Source: Dissophora ornata (taxonomy: Eukaryota > Mortierellomycota > Mortierellomycetes > Mortierellales > Mortierellaceae). From it: 18,332 nt of DNA. Within the stretch, counting starts at the first letter, position 1. Every line of letters begins with the position of its first letter. The position numbers were made by a program, and so were the translations under genes. Shown piece after piece: positions 1-8,483 of the stretch. The notes below the pieces were generated by a model, which made no database searches, had not been told where the DNA came from, and worked only from the letters and a program-made list of their open reading frames with translations. The stretch covers positions 1 to 18,332 of the forward strand of contig MU617235.1 of NCBI GenBank assembly GCA_025201705.1, in the 5' to 3' direction.

Positions 1-186
1 GGGTCGCCCAGTCAGTACCGATTGTTTCCGGTCTTCCATGCTGGATCTTTAAGAAAAGGATGGTTGAGAGAGGAGGTGCAACTTTGTTACCTGGTAGCCG
101 CAAGGGCATGGACGAAAGTTTCTGTCAGAGATGTCGAGCTCCTCCATGCACAAAGGGCAATCGAAATCTTCCTCATCGGACATCAT
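1..186 (-). CDS. NOT4: Not4/CNOT4-type RING E3 ubiquitin ligase, first coding exon (partial)
   Basis: The first coding exon runs from 186 down to 91 and gives 32 residues. It is followed by a GTAACA donor at 90, so the intron starts in phase 0. The peptide begins MMSDEEDFD and then has CPLCMEELD and RPCPCGYQ, the first half of the unusual C4C4 RING of Not4/CNOT4. Zinc-ligand cysteines visible are C10, C13, C27 and C29. In the family the next residues are ICRFCWH, and these must lie on exon 2 beyond the left edge. A TACTGAC branch-point match (plus-strand 11-17) about 10 nt from the edge suggests the acceptor is just outside. Not4 is the E3 ligase subunit of CCR4-NOT and ubiquitinates ribosomal and nascent-chain quality-control targets; this is family knowledge. 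ATGATG offers two starts, at 186 and 183. The gene is divergent from WDR70. I am confident of the family; everything after residue 32 is unseen. Confidence 0.85.
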
Positions 187-727
187 GATGGCAATAATAG
201 TGATAGAAGGTGGTGGGTGTGAAGGGGAGAGATTTCCTGGGTGCGATCGAAAAGCGCGGATGGGAGTGGGCTCGGCTGATTACGAAAAAAAAGGGCAGTT
301 GAGCAAAAGGCTAGATGTATAGGCCTTTGTTGATTGCTTGTTTGCGAGCGAGGGTTTCTAGGGGTAGATTCAGAAAAGAAGGGGTGTCCTTATTTTCCGA
401 AGCGTGTTTTTTTTTCTCGGTCTTGATTCGCTTTGTGGGGAAAATCACTCGTGATCTAAAATGAGAATGAGCTAAATAGCGAAAGCGAAGGGCGAGTTGT
501 GTAAAACAAGAGATGCGGAGCAAAGTGCGGATGAGAGAATGTTTAAAAAGGGGTGTGTGGGATGATGGCCAATAAAGAAAAGAAAAGAAGGAAAGAAAAA
601 AAAATAGCGTCGACGTCATTGGTGCACCTTCTTGCCCTTTTCTGGAAGCCAGAAACCCCCTCTCCTGCCTCTCCACCACTCTCCTCCCCCCACTTCACTC
701 TCCACACACTTTGTTCTCACAGCAGCC
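187..727. promoter_or_regulatory. Divergent promoter region between NOT4 and WDR70
   Basis: These 541 bases separate two divergent start codons and contain no convincing coding sequence. Position 612-618 reads GACGTCA, a CRE-like ATF/CREB core. It overlaps ATTGG at 618-622, an inverted CCAAT box. From about 656 to 727 the plus strand is strongly pyrimidine-rich up to the WDR70 start, as is common for fungal core promoters and leaders. Purine and A-rich stretches around 580-605 lie upstream. Assigning either motif to one gene or to both is inference. Confidence 0.5.
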
Positions 728-3236
728 ATGGATGTATGGAACCACTCGTCTGCGACTCGATGCATGTGCAATGCGCGATGCCATTGAATGAACCTAACTT
801 GCTGCTACTGGATCTAATTAGGATAGCGACTTTGCAAAGTATTTTCCCTCGTCTTTTGGGAAGACAAGCTCATCCAAGCCCAAGGCGAATCCGCAGCCCA
901 GGAAGGCGCTTGAGAGCGATGACGGCATGGATGCACTGAGGGCGTTCATGCCCACTTCATTTGGCAAGCAAAAGACATCAAGGAGCAGCAACGCAGAGCA
1001 AATTGAGCAGCGGAAGCGCTCCCCCGATCAGGACAGGGCATTGGAGGTATGTGGGCATGTAGTCTGATCTGATTTCGTCCGCGATGTATCTTCTACAAAA
1101 AGGGTGTCTATCATCTGAGCCGAGGTATTCAGGGTCGTCTTTTCTGTACCGCAAACTTGTTAGGATGCAGAGAAGAATTCGAGTGTAGCCTCGCCATCAG
1201 CCCGCAGTAGCGTGCCCAAAGCTGCGAAAGGATTAATTGAAAAGACCAGCAGCGATAGCGAGGACGATGAAGATGATGACGAGGATGATGAAGAGGAATT
1301 TAATCGTCCAGATTCCAAGGTCATCCCAATTTCACACGAGATCATTCTGAACGAACACAGCAAGGTATCAACACGTTCAATTATGTAAGCTACAGCCGCA
1401 ACAAGGAACGTTGGTCTTAAATTAACCCATATATTCTCCGTTTCTAGACGATATCAGCAATGGCATTGGACCCTGCTGGTGCGAGACTCGTCACTGGGGG
1501 CTATGATTTCAATGTTTGCTTCTGGGACTTTGCTGGCATGGATACACGCTTCAAACCTTTCCGATCCATGGAGCCCTGCGGCGCACATCAGATTCATGAG
1601 CTCAAGTACTCTATCACCGGCGACAAGATCTTAATTATCTCGGGCGAAGCTAAAGCCCGGGTATATGACCGAAACGGCATGGAGGTGGCAGAGTATCAGA
1701 AAGGCGACCCATATATTCGAGACCTGCGCTTGACGACTGGGCACGTGGCGTCATTGACGAGTGGCGCATGGCACCCCTATGTAAAAGACAGATTCATTAC
1801 CTCTTCGACCGATGGATCTATTCGGTTGTGGGACGTAGAAAATGTCCGCAAGCAGGTTGACGTTATTGCATACAAGACGAAGGAGCGCGGAGGAAGGACC
1901 CCGGTTACGGCTGTCGCATATAGCTCAGATGGAAAGATCATTGCTGGAGGTATGTCTCATAATCAGCGTTGCGTTGTTTCAAGACATACGCTGTCATAGC
2001 CAGTATGACTGACGCCATTCTTCCATATTTTTCGATAGCTGGTGGAGATGGCACGGTGTCCTTTTATCCGAGCAACGGACCTTTCTTGCGATCTACGCAT
2101 GTAAGTGACATATTTGAGCTCGCGATCAGCGCGTCATTATGAAGGATATGGACGTTTTTTTCTGACAGTTACGCGTTTGCGGTGTCTAGACAATCGAAAA
2201 TGCTCACGTCAGGGGCACGGAGACTTCATGCATCACATTTTCAAGAGACAGTCAGCGGATGGTGACACGAGGAGGCGATGACACTGTGAAATGTAAGGTC
2301 GAGCTCTCCACCAAGAGAACTTCCACCAAACTACTATATGATCCTCATGGTCGCTTACTAATGCATGCACGTGTTTTTTTTAATGCTATTTACATAGTGT
2401 GGGACATGAGAAACTTGAAGCACCCGCTCTCCATTGCAGAGGACATGGTATCATTGAACTCTGAAGTGAACGTCATATTTTCACCTGACGAGCGCCTCAT
2501 CCTCACAGGTACAGGTGTCAAGAAGAATGAAGGCTATGGCAAAATTGTCATGATGAACGGCGACAACTTGGAGATTGTACGTACAGTGAGCGTCTCACAA
2601 AGTAGTGTGGTCAGAGTCCTTTGGCACGACAAGTTGAATCAGGTACTACAAGTCTTTCCGCGTATTTGTGAGCTTTTTTTTTCCCGTGGGGTTCCTTTTT
2701 GTCCCACTTTAGCCGTACTAATCTTGCAATCGTTTTTTGTTCAACATTAGATTGTGGCTGGTAACGCCGATGGAACCGCTCGTGTATTCTATGATCCAGA
2801 AGCATCAAACAAGGGCGCAAAGTTATGTGCGACAAAGACACCCAAGAAGCGAGCTGTTGACGACTACGAGATCGATCGTCCTATCATCACACCCCATGCG
2901 CTGCCCATGTTCAAGGAGGACAAGATCCGGAGTAACAAACGGAAACAGGAAAAGCTGCGGAGTGACCCTGTGGCCTCCCATCGCCCAGAGATGCCTCTGT
3001 CAGGCCCTGGCAAGGGCGGTAAGGTCGGACAGAGTGTGATCCAGCATGTCCTAACAGACTTTGCAAAAGATACAATGCGAGAGGAAGACCCTCGAGCAGC
3101 GCTATTGAAATATGCAGATGTTGTAGAGAAGGATCCACAATGGATCACGCCCGCGTACAAGAAGAATCAGCCCAATGCAGTATTTGAAGATCGTGCTGAA
3201 GAAGGCGAGCAACGAGAACTGAAGAGGAAGAAGTAA
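728..3236 (+). CDS. WDR70: WDR70 family WD40-repeat protein (gastrulation-defective 1 homolog)
   Basis: Proposed exons are 728-733, 822-1046, 1164-1364, 1448-1949, 2039-2100, 2190-2292, 2398-2642 and 2751-3236, giving 609 aa; human WDR70 is about 650. All joins keep frame. For example, the phase-1 join of 2292 to 2398 restores LWDMRNLKHP. Residues 1-144 are disordered with an acidic run around 110-125. The WD40 propeller starts near 145 (SAMALDPAGARLVTGGYD) and runs to about 470. The C-terminal tail has the family signatures KGAKLC, ITPHALPMF and GPGKGGKVG. WDR70 is nuclear; in fission yeast and human it is a CRL4 (Cul4-Ddb1) adaptor for H2B monoubiquitination and DNA-end resection, which is family knowledge. 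The start is in a strong context (GCAGCCATGG), but the first exon then has only six coding bases before GTATGG. An in-frame ATG at 917 is the alternative start. Family assignment is very secure. Confidence 0.92.
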
Positions 3237-3243
3237 TCCGCAA

Positions 3244-3249
3244 AATAAA
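3244..3249 (+). promoter_or_regulatory. Candidate poly(A) signal for WDR70
   Basis: AATAAA lies 8 nt after the TAA stop. Transcripts from the convergent SMP gene end in the same 277-nt space (3237-3513), so a short 3' UTR would limit overlap. This rests on the motif alone. Confidence 0.4.
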
Positions 3250-3451
3250 TTGGCAGGATCTGATTTTACTACTTCACACTGCGGTGTTATGTAGAACACA
3301 TGATTGATTTAAAAGCAGATGTAGCCGTTATCGATTCGGGTAAGACTGATCCAATGCAACCTCAAGGCAACATTCCCCCCCCCCCATGTCGCCTAACTAG
3401 CACATTTCCTATCACAGAAAAAAAAATTCATCCAGAAAACTACAAAATGCG

Positions 3452-3457
3452 TTTAAT
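3452..3457 (-). promoter_or_regulatory. Weak candidate poly(A) signal (ATTAAA) for the SMP-domain gene
   Basis: The minus strand reads ATTAAA about 57 nt downstream of the SMP gene stop. No AATAAA was seen on the minus strand in 3237-3513, so this variant is the best candidate in the convergent spacer. Confidence 0.25.
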
Positions 3458-3513
3458 GCGTAAAGTTTCATGCTCCATCCGTCTACGCTGACTACTGGAA
3501 CAAGACAAAACTC

Positions 3514-6500
3514 CTAATCCATCCGCATCTTGCCCGACAGCAACGGGTCGTCATCGCTCAATCTGCGGTCCTCCAGCGACCGCTTCACCCACGCCTTGGC
3601 CGATCCCAGTGCCGCTTGTGACTTTTGTTGCAAGAATGCAGATCTCGATGACGATGAGCTTGAAGATGATGAAGATGTTGATGACATGGACGGCGAGATG
3701 GAAGGTGTCGTCGTCGATGGGGGAGCAGGTGGTAACTGTGAACTTGAAGGGTCTGGACTCGTTGGACTGGCGCTCTCAAAGGGACGACCCAACGGATACA
3801 GATCAACTTCCTTTCGACCTCCAAGTTGTCCGGCTCCGCCGCCTGTATTAGACGCTGACCTCACCAATGTACGCCTTGGTAGTTCCTGTACTTCGCCTTG
3901 CTGCAATGGCTGTTGATCCGGTTGCCGATAGGTCTGCGGTGCATCTTGCATCTCTTTCATCTGCGGTTGCCTCTGTGTCGAGGGTGACGGAGATCCTTTA
4001 CTATTGCTGGACACGCTCCCTCTCTTGCGGTGTCCCAAAAGGGTACCAACACTGTCAAGTGAAAACTTTGTCGAAGAACCCTTGAGAGAACTACTGTCGC
4101 TGTCTTTGCCGCCACCTTCCTGATCTTCCTCATTACCACGACTTGTAATCTTCTTCAGCAACGTATCCTTCTTCTGCTTGAAGTGTAGCAGAGCGTCACC
4201 ACTGTTCTTGCGACCACGGTCCTTGCCATTCATGGAGCTATTGTTGTCAACCTCGCCATCGACCTTACTATCGCTCATCTCGTCGCGAACTTGGGGTTTC
4301 TTGTTCTTCTTGTCAAGGCTAAACAAGTTTGCCAGGTTTCCTTGTACCTGAGAGATACTTCCAGCTCTGTTGTTTCCCTCCAAGATTCCAGCGATACCAA
4401 CATGTGAAGACGATGAACTTAGGCTGCCTCTGCCCATCGCATCATCTGGGGAAAGACTACCCCTTCCATTAACTCCATTGGCATTTGCTGGCACTGTGTC
4501 CCATTTCCTCGTACCCGCCGATTGAGGGTACGTATCGGAATCCGTCCTCCGTGCCCCGTCCTGAGAGCTCTTATCGATATTTGATTCTACTGGGCTCCTC
4601 AACGACTGATAGAGTGGGTCGTTGCCAGTAGGTGATATGGTATCATCGGCGCCATCGCTTTCCTCTGCAACATCAGTCTCGGGCGATTCCAGGCTGGCTA
4701 GTCGTCGTAATGAGCTCGTTGAAGTCTTTTTGGCAGGTCCGTTTGCAGGCGACGATGTAAATATCCGAGGCGCATGCGACTCTGTCGAATCATTCAGCGC
4801 CGATGATAGCTTCGGAATCACTGCCTGAAGCTTCGAGGAATTGCTTCCATTGATGCTACCACCCGAATGTGGAGCTGCAGAGGGTGAGGTCCGAATGGCA
4901 GTCGCAATAGATGTCGCCACAGTGGGTTTAGTGTTGAGTTTTGCCGAGTCCACCAACAGAGAATCTGAGGACTTTGACGAGAAGTGAGCCTGCGAAAACC
5001 GCTTGAACTTGGATGCGATGGACGAGGTCGACAAATTGCTGGTATTACTACTACTGTTGTTGTTTTGGTGGTTAATATAGACGCTGGCGATGGGTGGTGT
5101 AGACGCAATCGGGACTGACTCTGGATCCACATCCGAGTCTGTGCCAGCAGAACTCCATGATGGCTTTCTCTCTGTGAGCAGAGTTGGCGGTGGAGGGGCA
5201 TGCTCCGAGCTGAATGAACTCTCGCTGCCTCGTCGCCTGCCGCCTGCAGATTTACTGCCGGCGCTCTTTCCAGCCTTCCCCGCCATAGTCGATTCCGCAT
5301 CGCTTTCATCTGTGGCCTCTGGCGATATTTCCTCGTCGCCTTCAAAGATTCCTCCTGTTCCATGTGAATCAAAGAATGGATAGTCGTCCATGTTGGGCAG
5401 CACAATCGCCTCTTGCATCGCCTCCCTGATCTTTGACTCGATTGCACTCAGCACCATGTTCAGTTTGATAGCCTTGTCTGCAACGATTGGCTCGATGACA
5501 ATGTCCATCTCGGGTGGCTCTTGGAAACCGATCCAGAATCGGTTGGTGGGTGGCGCTTTGATCTTGAGTGTCATCATGCCCGATATCGCCTTGACAAGCA
5601 CGGCGAGGACAATCGTCACCTTGACGGGCTTTAACGAGCTCAATCCCAGCCCCACATCCACCTCGATCTCAACCCTGATGCCGCCTCGATAGGCCAGATG
5701 GAATTCCGCAGTCAATTCGCCATTCAGGGCGAGCTCGTGCAACTTTGTCCGCGTGATGTAAGGGATACTGTGACCGACGTTAAAGGACTTGACCTTGATC
5801 TCGCCCAAGAACGACGGCCGCTTCAGCTTGAGCGTCTTGCGGGTAATCTTTTGAATAAAGACGTCTTGGATCTTTTTTGTCTTGTACACACCCAAAAAGA
5901 TGCGTCCGAGGAACGAGTTGAACCAGCGGGTATGTTCGTGGTGTTTGTCAGAATGAAGGATGCGGATGTGGTTCTGGATGGCCTCGGGATCGAACTGGGC
6001 CTTGTCCTGGATCTTTTGCTTAGTGCCGGGTTTTCGTAGCTTGGAGGCGTAAAGCAGAGCAAGGTACCTATGGATTTGCAGACAAGATCCAACCATCCAA
6101 ATGGCATAATCAGCATCGTCTCTCTCCATTGTAGGCAATAGGCACATCAGAGACACATGGAAATAAAATAAAAAAAAATGAGCCGGCATGTGAACCTACC
6201 AGTCCTCCTTGATTACTGGGGTATGGATGAAGATGTAGTACTCGTCCTGGCCATTGTCCACAGCGTTGGTCGAGGCAGGCGCATCGGCCTTGCGCTTGAT
6301 CTGGATGGGATGCTCCTTGTTGAACACCTCGTTATCGGGCAACGTCTTTGGGAAGATCCTGACTTCGTAAAGCGTCATTGGCACAACAGCTTTGCAATCC
6401 CGCTGCTGATCGCTCTCGTACAAAAATAGTGTGTCGTACCTCAACACGGCGTAATATGAATCCTTGGGCCGCGCATTCTTTGGCTGGAACAGCATGTTGG

Positions 6501-7086
6501 TCATGTAGTCCGAGATGGACTCTGCCGCAGGGCCGAGTCGAGGCACGCGCGTCATCCTGACATAACCCTCCCTGTTCAAATTCGGGTCTGACTGCATCGG
6601 CACGTCAGGCTCACGGGCCGGAACGGCCCTCGCGCCAAGTGTCTTGGGGGCTTTCCCCTCCTTCTCTAGATCGTCGTCGTCTTCACTACCTGATGCACCC
6701 TCTGCGTCATAATGATCGCTTCCACTTTGCGACGTCTTTCGTAGTGTAGGAGCCGAGGCTGTAGTATTCGATATTGATGTGGACGTGCCGTGGTTGGTTG
6801 AGAGCTGCTGATCGGTCTTGGATCGGAGCTTTGCCGTTGACTTCCTCCTGCGTACAGCTCCGCCCTTCTCGACGCCGGATGATATACTGGTATTGGCGTT
6901 GGTGTTGTTCTCCAGGATCTTTTCCGTCTGCTCCTGTATGACGTGTGGTGGCGGCATGTCTGTGGGCCGGGGCTTGCTCGGGTCGAGCTTGGGCATGCGG
7001 ATCCATAGGACGGCGAGGGTCACGATCAGCGTGACGGGGATAAAGGTCACACCGCCCAGGAAGTAGAAGAACAGGTAAGGATGCAT
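3514..7086 (-). CDS. NVJ2: SMP-domain lipid-transfer protein of membrane contact sites, Nvj2/TEX2-like
   Basis: Exon 1 is 7086-6200 and exon 2 is 6067-3514, giving 1146 aa. The 132-nt intron has donor GTAGGT and acceptor CATAG. Splicing completes Trp296 and reads EDWYLALLYASK, the end of the PH-like domain in this family. Order of parts: N-terminal membrane anchor at about 5-29 (YLFFYFLGGVTF then a Val/Leu-rich stretch); disordered linker; PH-like domain about 173-305 (GYVRMTRVPRL, DSYYAVLRYDTLFLYE); SMP domain about 341-520 (RWFNSFLGRIF, YRGGIRVEIEVDVG, PPTNRFWIGFQEPPEMD, AIESKIREAM); then about 600 residues of Ser/Asn-rich disorder ending in poly-Ser and LEDRRLSDDDPLLSG. Yeast Nvj2 is an ER protein at nucleus-vacuole and ER-Golgi contacts that moves ceramide; this is family knowledge. 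The start fits because the anchor follows directly. Yeast Nvj2 is about 770 aa, so the tail is long here. Confidence 0.9.
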
Positions 7087-7605
7087 CTCCTCCTGCAGCT
7101 ATAGACAATTGTGCAGTGGGGAGAGTGCTAGGGTATCAAATGGAGGGGCAGTAAGGGTCTACGAAAACGACGAGGAGGAGGAGGAGGAGGAAGGGTTTTT
7201 TGCTCAAGGTCAAAGGGAACGAGAGTCTTGGGGGGTAGGAATTGTTGGGCAGCCTTTTTTTTTAATTCCTTTTGTGCTTTGATATCGCTGTTGCTGCTGC
7301 TGCTGTGTTGATGAAGGCCGGCTTGGTTTGTTTGAAGGAAGGGCGCGGTATGGTCGGGAGAGAGAACTCTATAATGGGACTACAAACAAAACAGGAGGAT
7401 GAAGAGGAGCCAAGCAATTGAATGGATCGTCAGATCAACTGTGATGTGGATCAACGAGAGGAGCCAAGTACAAGTGAGAATGGTGTTTGTGAAGCGAATG
7501 CTGCGGTTGAGCTGGCGCGGATTAGGATGACAGCAAGACGAGGGAGGCGGGGGAACACAGTGTTGATCAGGTCTACAATGAGGAAGCGGATGAACATGGG
7601 TCCAT

Positions 7606-7675
7606 GGGGAGGAAGAGGAGAAGGAGAAGGAGGAGGAAGAGGAGGGAGACGGGAGAAGAGGAAGGAGAAAAGGAG
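7606..7675 (+). repeat. Polypurine (GA-rich) tract
   Basis: Seventy bases are all purine except one C at 7650 and consist of irregular GGA/GAAG units. The minus strand is the matching pyrimidine block. It lies about 520 bp upstream of the SMP gene start. A translated frame through it gives only Arg/Gly/Glu-rich low complexity. Confidence 0.8.
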
Positions 7676-7875
7676 CAGCCATCGCGTGCACACCCTGATA
7701 TGTGTAAGTAATGAAGTAATGCTGATGCCGATACTAACGCACCCACATAGCTTTCATTTCTTCACTTGGCCGTCTCGGCTCCAACATCGCCGCCATTTTC
7801 GCAGATATTCCTCCATGACTTCGCCCTCTTCGCCCTCCCCCCTGTACACACGACGCCTCAATAGCTTCGATGAAT

Positions 7876-7890
7876 CTGTACATTGTACAG
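7876..7890. repeat. Perfect 7-bp inverted repeat with 1-nt centre
   Basis: The sequence is CTGTACA-T-TGTACAG. It could bind a symmetric transcription factor dimer or be chance. A further GTACA copy follows at once in CAGTACAC. Confidence 0.4.
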
Positions 7891-8215
7891 TACACGGAAG
7901 ACCGAGATGGAACGCATTATCATGACGACAAAAGGAAGGTGCGCATCTGTTCTTCCGTTGCACAGTGCACTGACGATGGATCCATACCTGGCGGGTTTTC
8001 ATTTCACCCCAATGATTTTGGCTTGCCGGGAGCTTCAACATGTCCCCCGAGGCGAACACGTATTTGCTGTCATCTGCCTCAACGTCCACCCACATGCAAT
8101 GATGGTGCGCCATGGTTGGATTGCAACGTGTAACCCAACCAAAAGATTTGCCTTGCCTGGAATGTGAGAGCATTCGATGACAGACCCTTTTTTTTCATGT
8201 TGCATGGGCAAAGTT

Positions 8216-8221
8216 TTTATT
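8216..8221 (-). promoter_or_regulatory. Candidate poly(A) signal for the unknown 661-aa gene
   Basis: The minus strand reads AATAAA about 263 nt downstream of the TAA stop at 8484. If used, the Pumilio-type site at 8311-8318 falls inside the 3' UTR. Confidence 0.4.
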
Positions 8222-8310
8222 TGTTGAAACTCATAATGTCTCGGCTATCCTGGTGTCATTAAGAACGAGAAGAAACGGTGGAGGGAGGAAGAGGGGTGTT
8301 GCTCAGTGGG

Positions 8311-8318
8311 TATGTACA
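8311..8318 (-). promoter_or_regulatory. Pumilio response element match in presumed 3' UTR
   Basis: The minus (mRNA-sense) strand reads UGUACAUA, an exact UGUANAUA match, about 165 nt after the stop codon of the unknown gene. The PUF protein encoded further right has the residues expected to read this motif. A single 8-mer can arise by chance. Confidence 0.35.
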
Positions 8319-8483
8319 ATAGAGCTACGGCGGATTGCGTGGGGGCTGATACCTGTGGTATGAGTGGGAAGGTGTCGTTTCGTTTTGAGTTGTGATTATA
8401 TAATACAGTTGTGAGTAGCACGAGTAACAGTTAGACTAACAATTAATGAAGACAGACAGATGCAAAAACATGGATCCGCTCTT

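Larger units (their letters stand above)
7087..8483. other. Spacer between the SMP gene and the unknown gene; no gene recognised
   Basis: These 1397 bases lie upstream of the SMP gene and downstream of the unknown 661-aa gene, both on the minus strand. Plus-strand 7170-7192 is GAGGAG-rich, so the SMP leader is pyrimidine-rich on its sense strand. A (TGC)n patch lies near 7292-7304. A longer purine block and an inverted repeat are listed separately. Open frames at 7422-7925 (+), 7380-7691 (-) and 7754-8173 (-) have biased or unstructured composition and no family resemblance. The right end, about 8216-8483, is probably the 3' UTR of the unknown gene. I saw no tRNA-like B box. Confidence 0.6.

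Noticed and set aside
2387..2394. UGUAAAUA match on the minus strand.
   Set aside because: It is antisense to a WDR70 intron and treated as background.
4756..4763. UGUAAAUA match on the plus strand.
   Set aside because: It is antisense to the SMP coding exon, so it would not be in an mRNA; treated as background.
4818..5447. 209-codon minus-strand frame inside the SMP gene.
   Set aside because: It is an alternative-frame shadow of the Ser-rich tail of the 1146-aa protein, as are the plus-strand frames in 3530-6039.
7422..7925. 167-codon plus-strand open frame upstream of the SMP gene.
   Set aside because: Its middle is the polypurine tract read as Arg/Gly/Glu, and the rest has no domain, splice context or coding-like composition.
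7754..8173. 139-codon minus-strand open frame in the same spacer.
   Set aside because: No recognisable domain; Cys/His/Trp content is scattered; overlapping frames on the other strand are equally open.
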